Part shown: piece by piece, positions 1 through 6,352 of the stretch | How the letters are laid out: each line of letters opens with the position of its first letter | Numbering within the stretch: the first letter of the stretch is position 1 | Assembly: GCA_022568115.1 (NCBI GenBank) | Contig: JADFFP010000057.1 | Coordinates: 1 to 7,547 of the forward strand | Length of the DNA: 7,547 nt | Direction of reading: 5' to 3' | Source of the DNA: Pseudomonadota bacterium | GTDB taxonomy: Bacteria > Pseudomonadota > Alphaproteobacteria > Sphingomonadales > SMXR01 | Notes under the pieces: model-generated | What the model was told of the DNA's origin: nothing | What the model saw: the letters and a program-made list of their open reading frames with translations, nothing else | Databases searched by the model: none | Program-made: the position numbers and the translations under genes

Positions 1-2
1 TG

Positions 3-737
3 GACGATGCTGCTGCTTGCGCTGTTGATGCTATCATCGTCGCCGATATCGGCGTTCTGGAGTATGCCCTGCAACACCAGCCACAATTGCGGCGCCATCT
101 GTCAGTTCAGGCCTCGGCCAGTACCGCTGAGGCAATTAAACTTTACCAGCAAGAGTTTGAGATCAGCCGCGCGGTTTTGCCGCGGGTTCTGACGGTCGGG
201 GAAATTGCGGCGCTGAACCGGGAAATCAACATCGAAACCGAGGTCTTTATCTTCGGCGGTCTTTGTCCCATGGCCGAGGGGCGGTGCAGCCTGTCGTCCT
301 ATATTACCGGCATCTCCCCGAATAAGGAAGGGGTTTGCTCCCCCGCCAGCCATGTGCGTTATTCCGAGGAGAGGGGGCAAATGGTCTCGCGCCTTGGCGG
401 CTATATTATCAATGCTTTCAAGGCGGGGGAGGCCGCCGGATATCCCACCCTGTGCAAGGGCCGGTTCGTCACCGGGGGAAAAGCAAGCTACCTTTTTGAA
501 GACCCTACCAGTCTTAATGCGCTGGATTTAATCCCGGCGTTAATGGAAGCCGGTGTTAGCGCCATCAAAATTGAGGGCCGCCAGCGCGGCAAGGCCTATC
601 TTTCGAAATTGATCCCGGAAATTCGCAGCATGGTTGATGCTGCCGCAAAAGGAAACATGATACCCTCATCGGGGCTTGAGATGATCACCGAAGGCCAGCG
701 CCAGACCGCTGGTGTTTATAAAAAATCATGGAAATAA
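3..737 (+). CDS. ubiU: UbiU, O2-independent ubiquinone hydroxylase subunit (5' partial)
   Basis: This is the C-terminal 244 residues of a peptidase-U32-family protein; the frame is open to the left edge, so the start lies outside the window. In E. coli, UbiU pairs with UbiV, each carrying a [4Fe-4S] cluster, and hydroxylates the ubiquinone ring without oxygen, using prephenate as oxygen donor. Four cysteines at partial residues 88, 95, 112 and 151 are spaced 7, 17 and 39 apart, the same as the cluster ligands I recall for E. coli UbiU. Family blocks are clear: FGGLCPMAEGRCSLSSY, the AGYPTLCKGR segment and IKIEGRQR. Despite the U32 name, no protease role is expected. The first in-frame alternative start (TTG at 87) is inside the conserved domain and is not the real start. 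The stop lies 10 bases before ubiV, so the two are probably co-transcribed. The usual third partner, ubiT (SCP2 domain), is not visible. Confidence 0.93.
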   Translation, partial: DDAAACAVDAIIVADIGVLEYALQHQPQLRRHLSVQASASTAEAIKLYQQEFEISRAVLPRVLTVGEIAALNREINIETEVFIFGGLCPMAEGRCSLSSYITGISPNKEGVCSPASHVRYSEERGQMVSRLGGYIINAFKAGEAAGYPTLCKGRFVTGGKASYLFEDPTSLNALDLIPALMEAGVSAIKIEGRQRGKAYLSKLIPEIRSMVDAAAKGNMIPSSGLEMITEGQRQTAGVYKKSWK

Positions 738-747
738 AAACGTGACA

Positions 748-1647
748 ATGGAAACAACCAGCAAACTGACCCTGGGGCCGGTGTTCTTTAACTGGGCGCC
801 TGAAAAACTGCGCGACTTTTACTTTCGCATCGCCGATCAGGCGCCAGTGGATACCGTTTGCCTGGGCGAGGTCATTTGCTCAAAACGCTTGCCTTTTTAT
901 GAAGGATTAATTCCGGATATTGCCGAACGATTGGAAGCCTCCGGCAAAGAAGTTATATTTTCCACACTGGCGCTGGTCATGAACGAACGCGAAGTAAGCG
1001 CCATTTACGCACTAAGCCAGAAGTCCGAATTTTATATTGAAGCCAACGACACCTCGGCCATATCCTGTCTCAAGGGCCGCCGCTTTGCAGTTGGTCCGTT
1101 TATCAATGTCTATAACGAAGCAACCATGGATTATCTGATTGGCTGCGGCGCTGACCGGATTTGCCTGGCTTGTGAGTTGCCTGCCGGGTCTATCCGCATT
1201 TTGGCGGAACACAGCGCTGTTCCGTTGGAACTTCAGGTTTTTGGCCGTATGCCGCTGGCATTATCGGCCCGGTGTTACCACGCGCGCTTGCACCGCCTGC
1301 ATAAAGACGGGTGCCAGTTTGTGTGTGATCAGGATCCCGACGGCAGAAGCGTTGAAACACTGGAGGGTGACGGGTTTTTAACCATCAACGGAATTCAGAC
1401 CATGTCCCACAGTTACGTCAGCTTGCTGGCGGAGCTTCGAGAACTTCAGGATATCGGCGTTCAGCGTTTTCGTTTGTCGCCCCAGGATGTGGATATGGTG
1501 ATGGTTGCACAAATCTTTCGCCAGGTCCTGGATCACAGTCTTGATGCCAGGGAGGGGCAAAACCAGCTCGAAAACCTTTCCGGGAACATTGCCTTTTCAA
1601 ACGGTTTTTACCATGGTGGCGAAGGATGCCACTACATTAACCCATAG
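748..1647 (+). CDS. ubiV: UbiV, O2-independent ubiquinone hydroxylase subunit
   Basis: This is a complete 299-residue U32-family protein, the obligate partner of UbiU in anaerobic ubiquinone hydroxylation. The N-terminus (LTLGPVFFNW) matches the family start, then LGEVICSKR (C44) and FSTLALV. The C-terminal half carries ALSARC (C176), then C189 and C193, then the NGIQTMS and RLSPQ blocks. The pattern C176-x12-C189-x3-C193 plus C44 reproduces the four cluster ligands I recall for E. coli UbiV. The ATG at 748 is preferred because it leaves a family-sized N-terminus and starts just after the ubiU stop. A GTG at 742 would add two residues. A longer reading from 712 would overlap ubiU and is unlikely. 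No strong Shine-Dalgarno is visible, so translation may be coupled to ubiU. Expression under low oxygen is likely from the role, but any FNR-type site would lie upstream of the window. Confidence 0.94.
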   Translation: METTSKLTLGPVFFNWAPEKLRDFYFRIADQAPVDTVCLGEVICSKRLPFYEGLIPDIAERLEASGKEVIFSTLALVMNEREVSAIYALSQKSEFYIEANDTSAISCLKGRRFAVGPFINVYNEATMDYLIGCGADRICLACELPAGSIRILAEHSAVPLELQVFGRMPLALSARCYHARLHRLHKDGCQFVCDQDPDGRSVETLEGDGFLTINGIQTMSHSYVSLLAELRELQDIGVQRFRLSPQDVDMVMVAQIFRQVLDHSLDAREGQNQLENLSGNIAFSNGFYHGGEGCHYINP

Positions 1648-1686
1648 CGAATTTGTCCCCAGCGCCGGCAAAAAATGAAAAAAGCC

Positions 1687-1781
1687 TCAAGGAACTGGAA
1701 GCGGAACTCTCCCGCCGAAGATAGGAATACTACATTTGGATCACAGGAAACCAGTGGTTCAATTCCTTTTCCAGGGCGCCA
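1687..1781 (+). repeat. dispersed direct repeat, copy 1 (exporter 3' side)
   Basis: This stretch matches 6141-6234 in the same orientation. The first 42 bases (1687-1728) differ from 6141-6182 at only three positions by my hand alignment (39/42). A divergent middle of about 18 bases follows, then a weaker shared tail (1747-1781) around GTGGTTCAA and ending CGCCA. The tail 1756-1781 also resembles 6115-6140 (about 22/26). It lies 39 bases after the ubiV stop and 20 bases before the stop of the convergent permease gene. Two small hairpins lie in the tail: AACC-AGT-GGTT (1749-1759) and GCCAG-GTT-CTGGC (1778-1790, running past the repeat end). Neither has a convincing T-run, so it is not a clear terminator. 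The repeat family is unknown to me. Confidence 0.75.
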
Positions 1782-1801
1782 GGTTCTGGCAATTCCAAAT
1801 T

Positions 1802-2995
1802 TTAAGTCTGGGTGATCCTGAAGGCCTCGGCGATCGGCATTCTGGCCGCCCTGAGGGCCGGGAAAAAACCACCGACAAATCCCACCACGATGGCAAGCGC
1901 CAAAGCATGCTTAACCAGTTGCGCCGAGATGCTAAATTCAAACACCGCTTGGGTGAAGCTGGCTCCGTTCAAGGTTGAGACCAGCATCCCGTCAAATAAA
2001 ACAAACGCCAGACCCAAACCAATAGCGCTGCCGAAGACGGCGATAATGATTGATTCCGTCAAGATTCCGATAAAGCTGGGGAAAGCGCCGAACCCTAAAG
2101 CCCTGAGCGTGGTAATCTCTCCCATCCTCGCCAAAACAGAGGTATACATTGTATTAAGCGCCCCCGCCAAAGCGCCCAGGGCCATTACAAAAGCAAGCGG
2201 GTAGCCAATCCAGCGGATCAGGGTGGTCAGCGGTTTTGATTGCTCGGCGTAATAATCCGCTTCGGTTTTAATATCAACGTTCAGGCGCGGATCGTTTTCG
2301 GCAAAGGCCTTTATTTCTTGAAGACTGTCCGGGCCGGCTAATTTCATGCGCACGCTTTGATAGGATGTACCTCGGTTATAGAAGGTCTGCACCACTTTGG
2401 CATCGGCCCAAAGTTCTGATTCAAAAACCGAACCGCCGGCATCAAAAACTCCCACTACCCGCCACTCGGTGTTACCAAAAGATATTGTGTCGCCCAGATC
2501 CAGTCCAGCAAACTGTTCTCTGGCATTGTTGCCGACAACGATTTCATTGCGGCCGGGCTCAAACATGCGCCCCTCGATAATCTTGACGTTCTCCCGCAAA
2601 CTCAGGCTGGTCCGGTCAATCCCCCGCATCGGCGCATTAACCGAAAGGCCGGTGGATTTTTTTAGAAGATCGACAATGACAAAAAGCTCGAAAGAGGCCA
2701 GCGGTTCACCATTTAGTTTGGCAACCCCTGGCGCAGTGCTAAGCAGTTTGGCCTGTTCCAAGGAAAGACCGCTGGTCAGCTCAGATAGCGAGCCTTCCCT
2801 GATGATAATGGCAACTTTGTCTGATCCTGTGCCAGCGACTGTTTTCTCAAAGCCATCGGCCATCGATAAAAAGCCAACCATCACGGTAATAACCAGCGCA
2901 ATACTGAAGATCGCGGCGCTGGATTGCCAGAACCGCTGCCTTAAGCCTTTCAGGTTCATAACGGTAATGGCAATAATTTGTTGGAGGGTTGTCAT
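1802..2995 (-). CDS. FtsX/MacB-type ABC transporter permease (second of two)
   Basis: This 397-residue inner-membrane protein has the MacB/FtsX layout. One N-terminal membrane helix (about 24-46) is followed by a large periplasmic domain (about 47-260) with the MacB-core-like stretch GRMFEPGRNEIVVG (142-155). Three C-terminal helices follow (about 263-287, 306-336, 362-384). The cytoplasmic loop MGEITTLRALGFG (291-303) is the classic FtsX-family motif that contacts the ATPase. With the adjoining permease it probably forms a heterodimer, each subunit having four helices. The ATG overlaps the previous gene's stop by 4 bases (ATGA), and a GGAGG lies 8 bases upstream. It is the last gene of the operon. 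It differs strongly in sequence from its partner, so this is an old divergence and not a recent duplication. The substrate is unknown. Confidence 0.9.
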   Translation of the reverse strand: MTTLQQIIAITVMNLKGLRQRFWQSSAAIFSIALVITVMVGFLSMADGFEKTVAGTGSDKVAIIIREGSLSELTSGLSLEQAKLLSTAPGVAKLNGEPLASFELFVIVDLLKKSTGLSVNAPMRGIDRTSLSLRENVKIIEGRMFEPGRNEIVVGNNAREQFAGLDLGDTISFGNTEWRVVGVFDAGGSVFESELWADAKVVQTFYNRGTSYQSVRMKLAGPDSLQEIKAFAENDPRLNVDIKTEADYYAEQSKPLTTLIRWIGYPLAFVMALGALAGALNTMYTSVLARMGEITTLRALGFGAFPSFIGILTESIIIAVFGSAIGLGLAFVLFDGMLVSTLNGASFTQAVFEFSISAQLVKHALALAIVVGFVGGFFPALRAARMPIAEAFRITQT

Positions 2996-4155
2996 ATTGC
3001 TTTCCTCCCCAGTGCGGCGGCAACATTGATCCTGACGGCATTAAAGGCGGGCAGACCACCGGTCACAAACCCCAACAGCAGCATATAGGCGATCGCTTGC
3101 AGTAAAATTTCCGGGGTTAAAGCCATCGGCGGCAGACCACCACCGACAGCGCTTTTTAAAGCTTCTACCATAAACCAGGAAACGCCAAGAGCGGGGAGAC
3201 CGCCCAAAAGGACCAAAAGCAGGGCCTCCAGGACAATCAAAGTAAAAATCCGGCCATTGGAAAAGCCCAGGGTTTTCATCACTGCAATTTCATTTGTCCG
3301 CTCACGAACCGCCAAAACCATGGTATTTCCGGCGACCAGCAGAATCGTGAAAAAAGCGGCCCCGACAACCGATGTAATGATCAATCCGATGTTGCCAAAC
3401 TGCTCCAGGAACGCCTTGCCGAAGGCCGCTTCGGTATCGGTTTTGGTTTCATTTGGTGAATTTGCGAACTGGTCATCTATCGCCTTGCTGACAGCTTCGT
3501 TCAATTCCGGCGATTCCGTTTTGATTATCAGCCAGCCGATGCTGTCCCTGGCCCCGGCTCGGCCTTCATTAAAATAATCATAATGGAACATTAAAGACCT
3601 GGTATCAAACTGTTCTTCCTTGTCGTAAAAAATACCCTCGACCTGAAATTCCCAGGTGCGGGAGCCATCCTGGTTGGTCCAGATACTGCTTATCAGGGGG
3701 AGGGTATCTCCGATTTTCCAATTGTACTGCTGGACCAGGGCTTCGCCGACCAGCACCCCTCGCTGGTTGGCCAGAAAGTTAGTCCGTTGATCTTCGGGAA
3801 TAAAAATCTCGGGGTAAATATCCAGATAAGATTCAGCGTCCACCGCAAACGAGGCCAAAAAGTTTTTTGGTTCCTGATAGTAACCGCCGAACCAGGAGGC
3901 GTGGGTAACATTTTTCACCCCCTCGGTTGCCTTGATTTTAGTGTAATGAGCAAAGGGAAGGGGTTGGATGAGACTGACCTTGCTGGTGGTTATCAGCCGG
4001 TCGGCGCCGGCCAGTTCAACTCCGGCATTTAAAGCATGGTCAAATGTTTTCAGAACGCCGAAAATCAGGAACGCCGTAAAAATGGAAAAAATTGTCAAAA
4101 ACAGACGCAGTTTCTTGCGGGTCAGGTTTTTGCGCAGAAGTCGAAAATACGTCAT
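2992..4155 (-). CDS. FtsX/MacB-type ABC transporter permease (first of two)
   Basis: This 387-residue membrane protein follows the ATPase gene. It has a basic N-terminus (LLRKNLTRKKLR), a first membrane helix at about 17-37, a periplasmic domain at about 40-250, and three more helices at about 256-282, 304-331 and 348-370. The loop RERTNEIAVMKTLGFSNG (284-301) is the FtsX/MacB-family signature thought to couple to ATP hydrolysis. In MacB-type mechanotransmission systems the periplasmic domain moves with ATP binding and contacts the fusion protein instead of passing substrate through the membrane. The gene's ATG overlaps the ATPase stop (ATGA), with GGAGG 5 bases upstream. The tail PAFNAVRINVAAALGRKAI matches the usual family ending. 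Family assignment is firm; the exported compound is not known. Confidence 0.9.
   Translation of the reverse strand: MTYFRLLRKNLTRKKLRLFLTIFSIFTAFLIFGVLKTFDHALNAGVELAGADRLITTSKVSLIQPLPFAHYTKIKATEGVKNVTHASWFGGYYQEPKNFLASFAVDAESYLDIYPEIFIPEDQRTNFLANQRGVLVGEALVQQYNWKIGDTLPLISSIWTNQDGSRTWEFQVEGIFYDKEEQFDTRSLMFHYDYFNEGRAGARDSIGWLIIKTESPELNEAVSKAIDDQFANSPNETKTDTEAAFGKAFLEQFGNIGLIITSVVGAAFFTILLVAGNTMVLAVRERTNEIAVMKTLGFSNGRIFTLIVLEALLLVLLGGLPALGVSWFMVEALKSAVGGGLPPMALTPEILLQAIAYMLLLGFVTGGLPAFNAVRINVAAALGRKAI
3004..3008 (-). promoter_or_regulatory. Shine-Dalgarno for the second permease
   Basis: GGAGG on the minus strand, 8 bases before the ATG at 2995 and inside the end of the preceding permease gene. 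It supports the ATGA-overlap start and translational coupling. Confidence 0.75.
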
Positions 4156-4844
4156 GCGGCCCTCCGCTCAAAAAATTTACCTTTATCCAGATAAAGTTTG
4201 CGGCTGGCAAATTTTGCCGCCTCGGGGTCATGGGTGACAATAATGACGGTCTTGCCAAAATCTCTGACCATAAGCTGAAGGATTTTCAAAATTTCTTCCG
4301 CGGTTTTGCGGTCGAGGTCGCCGGTCGGCTCGTCACACAAAAGAACTTTTGGGTCAGAGATAAAAGCGCGGGCAATGGCCACCCGTTGTTGTTGCCCGCC
4401 GGACATCTCGCGCGGATAAAACTTTGCCCGGTCTTCCAGCTCAACAATCGAAAGCGCCGTTTTCACATGTTCGGCCCGTTTTGATTTGCTCAATTTTGTT
4501 AACAACAAGGGCAGCTCAACATTCTGGGCGGCAGTCAGCATCGGCATCAAATTGTAAAACTGAAAAATAAACCCAATATTGGCAGCCCGCCATTTGGACA
4601 GCTGGCTTTCCGAAAAGGTATCGATCCGCTCCCCGCCAAAGGTGATGGCGCCGGAGGTCGGCCGGTCAATGCCGCCAATCAGGTTCAACAGGGTGGTTTT
4701 ACCGGAGCCTGAAGGGCCCATGACAGCGACAAACTCATTTTCCCTGATGACCAAATCCAGTTCATCAAAAATATCAATGGACATCTTGTTTTTTACGTAA
4801 TGCTTGGAAACGCCTTCGAGTTTGATCAGCGGCTCTTTGGTCAT
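4152..4844 (-). CDS. LolD/MacB-type ABC transporter ATPase
   Basis: This 230-residue cytoplasmic ATPase has every catalytic element intact. Walker A is GPSGSGKT (43-50), the Q-loop is at Q95 in [10 protein letters not shown], the signature is MSGGQQQR (147-154), Walker B with the catalytic glutamate is VLLCDEP (167-173, E172), the D-loop is TGDLD (174-178) and the switch histidine is H205 in VTHD. The sequence style and length are those of the LolD/MacB/FtsE branch (COG1136). It powers the two FtsX-type permeases encoded directly downstream, the first overlapping its stop by 4 bases. A GGGGAA at 4851-4856 sits 6 bases before the ATG and fixes the start. A 43-base gap separates it from the fusion-protein gene. 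True LolD (lipoprotein release) would have LolC/E partners and no HlyD-type protein, so export in the MacAB or YknXYZ manner is more likely. Confidence 0.95.
   Translation of the reverse strand: MTKEPLIKLEGVSKHYVKNKMSIDIFDELDLVIRENEFVAVMGPSGSGKTTLLNLIGGIDRPTSGAITFGGERIDTFSESQLSKWRAANIGFIFQFYNLMPMLTAAQNVELPLLLTKLSKSKRAEHVKTALSIVELEDRAKFYPREMSGGQQQRVAIARAFISDPKVLLCDEPTGDLDRKTAEEILKILQLMVRDFGKTVIIVTHDPEAAKFASRKLYLDKGKFFERRAA
4161..4165 (-). promoter_or_regulatory. Shine-Dalgarno for the first permease
   Basis: GGAGG on the minus strand inside the last codons of the ATPase gene, 5 bases before the ATG at 4155. It decides the ATGA-overlap start. Confidence 0.75.
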
Positions 4845-4887
4845 GTGGATTTCCCCAAATAAATTTGTTGGTTGTTTTTTAAAGATT

Positions 4888-5934
4888 TTAATCCGGCTCT
4901 TTAAGAAAGGCGACTTTCACCCCCATGTCCGGCAAAATACGCGGATCCTTGACACCAAGTGAAATCCGCACCTTTACCGTTGCCTTGTCGCGATTGGCGG
5001 TTGGCACCACAGCAATAACGGCGGCCGGGATATCCCAATCGGGGTAAGAATCAAGCGTTGCCAGGACTTTCTGGCCGGCAAATACCCGGCCGATATAGCT
5101 CTCGTTCACATCCACTTCAATTTCAAGGGAGTCCATATCGACAATCGTGCAAATTCCGGTGCGGGTAAACCCGCCGCCGGCGGAAACCGGCGAAATCATC
5201 TCACCGGGCTGGGCGTTTTTACCCACCACCACCCCGTCAAAGGGCGCCCGGATGACATACTTTTCAACAGTTTCCCTCTGGCGGGTGACTTCCAGTTTGG
5301 CAATATCAATATCGACCGCCGCCCGTTCGTATGAGGACATCAATGTATCCACCCTGGCCTGGGCTTTGGTCAGGGCGGCCTGGCTGGCAATTTGTGTTTT
5401 GATAAGCTCTTCGGTGCGCGTCAGAACGCGTTTGGCTTCAGCCAGATCGGCCTCGATTTCGCTAATGCGCGCCTCAGCGGAACGAACTCTGGCTTTCGCC
5501 AGGTCCAGGTCTACCTTGGCCAATGTGTCATCCAGCTGGGCAACGATTTGACCTTTTTCAACAACTGTCCCTTCTTCGATGAAGATTTCCACAATCCGGC
5601 CGGTAATCTCTGCCGAAACGGTCGCCTTGCGGCGCGCGGTGATATAGCCGGAGGCGTTCAGGATTTGCTGGCTTTGGGCGCTTGTCGATTGGGTTTGATT
5701 ATCAGCGGATGAACTGGTCGAAGATTTGATTCCGGCATTTGCATTACTGGCTTGGTCAACCCCACCGGGGGTTTCGTCGGTAACAGGCAACAGCACCCAA
5801 AGGGCGGCCGCTGCAATGACTGCAAGACTTGCAAAAAGAATTATTTTTGTCCGCCCGATACCACCCGGACTTTCAGACCCCTCATCCAAGCGGTTGATCT
5901 TCAAGCTGTGCAATTTGTCTGACCTATCCTGCAT
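4888..5934 (-). CDS. HlyD/MacA-family membrane fusion protein (periplasmic adaptor)
   Basis: This 348-residue protein is anchored in the inner membrane and should bridge the ABC permeases to an outer-membrane channel. A charged cytoplasmic N-terminus is followed by one membrane helix (about 31-50) and a Ser/Thr/Gln-rich linker (about 62-90). The first lipoyl half comes next (GYITARRKATVSAEITGRI onward, about 96-136), then a long heptad-rich alpha-hairpin (about 138-222), then the second lipoyl half (IRAPFDGVVVGKNAQPGEMI, 228-247), and a beta-barrel to membrane-proximal segment to the end. This is the MacA/AcrA (COG0845) layout at the short end of the family's usual length. It is the first gene of the operon, 43 bases upstream of the ATPase. 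The ATG at 5934 has only a poor, distant Shine-Dalgarno (AAAGGA about 19 bases away), so translation may be weak. No TolC-type partner is in the window. Confidence 0.92.
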   Translation of the reverse strand: MQDRSDKLHSLKINRLDEGSESPGGIGRTKIILFASLAVIAAAALWVLLPVTDETPGGVDQASNANAGIKSSTSSSADNQTQSTSAQSQQILNASGYITARRKATVSAEITGRIVEIFIEEGTVVEKGQIVAQLDDTLAKVDLDLAKARVRSAEARISEIEADLAEAKRVLTRTEELIKTQIASQAALTKAQARVDTLMSSYERAAVDIDIAKLEVTRQRETVEKYVIRAPFDGVVVGKNAQPGEMISPVSAGGGFTRTGICTIVDMDSLEIEVDVNESYIGRVFAGQKVLATLDSYPDWDIPAAVIAVVPTANRDKATVKVRISLGVKDPRILPDMGVKVAFLKEPD

Positions 5935-5974
5935 AAATTAGATTTGATACCAATCCTTTCAAGGAAACAAGTGC

Positions 5975-6003
5975 GTTATATGGGTTTGTGAATTTTTGCC
6001 CAA
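5975..6003 (-). promoter_or_regulatory. putative sigma-70-type promoter of the exporter operon
   Basis: On the minus strand TTGGGC (6003-5998) and TATAAC (5980-5975) are separated by exactly 17 bases. This would start transcription near 5968, giving a leader of roughly 34 bases before the ATG at 5934. The -10 matches consensus at five of six positions, the -35 only at three of six. The call rests on pattern and position alone. Confidence 0.4.
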
Positions 6004-6009
6004 TCCGGC

Positions 6010-6024
6010 GCCCGGGTGCCGGGC
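6010..6024. promoter_or_regulatory. GC-rich inverted repeat just upstream of the putative -35
   Basis: GCCCGG-GTG-CCGGGC is a perfect 6-base inverted repeat with a 3-base centre, 6 bases upstream of the putative -35 box. It could be an operator for the exporter operon or simply a small GC hairpin. No T-run follows on either strand, so a terminator is unlikely. No regulator gene adjoins it. Confidence 0.3.
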
Positions 6025-6114
6025 AACACAAGATCGAACCAGCATCAAATATTTGCCGGAGGTTCCATATGTTTTCCCCTCGGTTATATATAAGGCCGCC
6101 GCCAAACATTAAAA

Positions 6115-6140
6115 GGTTCAAATTCTTTTCCAGGGCCGCA
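6115..6140 (+). repeat. partial repeat unit: tail module preceding copy 2
   Basis: This 26-base stretch (GGTTCAAATTCTTTTCC, ending CCGCA) matches the tail of copy 1 (1756-1781) at about 22 of 26 positions, yet it lies directly before the 42-base core at 6141, not after it. The order here is therefore tail-core-tail, as expected if units were once in tandem and the upstream unit has lost its core. With the preceding bases it can fold as a T-arm-like hairpin: AAAGG, loop TTCAAAT, then TCTTT. Confidence 0.55.
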
Positions 6141-6234
6141 TCAAGGAGCTGGAAGCGGAACTTTCCCGCCGAAGTTAGGAATTTTCGCTTTTAAAGGTGG
6201 AAGACCGGTGGTTCAAATCACCTCCGAACCGCCA
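6141..6234 (+). repeat. dispersed direct repeat, copy 2 (exporter 5' side)
   Basis: This is the counterpart of 1687-1781 in the same orientation. The core 6141-6182 is 39/42 identical to copy 1. After a variable middle, the tail 6201-6234 shares the GTGGTTCAA motif and ends CCGCCA. The tail carries a tRNA B-box-like GGTTCAAATC and a GGTG/CACC stem around it (6207-6222), but no matching acceptor or anticodon arm lies upstream, so it is not a tRNA gene. It sits 206 bases upstream of the fusion-protein start, so the two copies bracket the exporter operon and its promoter. Confidence 0.75.
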
Positions 6235-6293
6235 ATGTTGCGCCACGTTACTGCAAAATTCACACCGCTTTAAAGACCGAATGCTTCAGATAT

Positions 6294-6336
6294 CCTTTAG
6301 AGCCGCTAAAGGAGTTTCCGTCCAATTCGGAAACTC
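6294..6336 (-). terminator. two adjoining hairpins downstream of the NmrA-like gene
   Basis: GAGTTTCCG (6312-6320) pairs perfectly with CGGAAACTC (6328-6336) around a 7-base loop. A second stem, CCTTTAG (6294-6300) with CTAAAGG (6306-6312), shares base 6312 with the first. The pair begins 17 bases past the stop of the minus-strand NmrA-like gene (stop codon at 6355-6353), a natural place for a terminator or mRNA-stabilising structure. Neither stem is followed by a good T-run, so strict Rho-independent termination is doubtful. Confidence 0.45.
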
Positions 6337-6352
6337 TCACCGACAGGGTTTA

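Larger units (their letters stand above)
5935..6352. other. 418-base non-coding region upstream of the exporter operon
   Basis: No convincing gene is seen here. Short open frames on either strand have no family look, and some run through the repeat. The stretch holds, from left to right, the putative operon promoter (5975-6003), a GC-rich palindrome (6010-6024), the repeat modules (6115-6140 and 6141-6234) and two hairpins (6294-6336). Bases 6025-6114 contain AT-rich tracts such as TTATATATAA but nothing I can name. Confidence 0.6.

Noticed and set aside
712..747. Longer ubiV start at the GTG at 712
   Set aside because: It would overlap ubiU by 26 bases and add 12 residues not seen in the family. 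The ATG at 748 fits the conserved N-terminus.
3..1647. Collagenase or protease function from U32 family naming
   Set aside because: Cysteine spacing and sequence blocks match UbiU and UbiV specifically; these are hydroxylase components, not proteases.
1778..1790. GCCAG-GTT-CTGGC hairpin as a bidirectional terminator for ubiV and the permease operon
   Set aside because: The stem is only 5 bases, and no strong T-run follows on either strand. It is noted within the repeat entry only.
1736..1978. A short plus-strand frame across the repeat tail and the permease 3' end
   Set aside because: There is no Shine-Dalgarno and no protein-like pattern. It overlaps a well supported gene on the other strand.
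2397..3029. A 210-residue open frame on the plus strand opposite the second permease
   Set aside because: It is antisense to a clear FtsX-type gene, has low-complexity Ser/Arg/Pro-rich composition and no family motif, so it is a shadow frame.
4152..4844. True LolD lipoprotein-release ATPase
   Set aside because: The operon includes an HlyD-type adaptor, and the permeases do not form an evident LolC/LolE pair, so the specific lol name is not justified.
5988..6194. A 68-residue plus-strand frame running into the repeat core
   Set aside because: It is rich in Arg, Phe and Pro with no family look, and it reads the core in a different frame from KELEAELSRR. It is treated as non-coding.
6201..6234. 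Possible tRNA gene ending at CCGCCA
   Set aside because: Only a T-arm-like piece and CCA end are seen. No acceptor partner, D-arm or anticodon arm fits in the 75 bases upstream.
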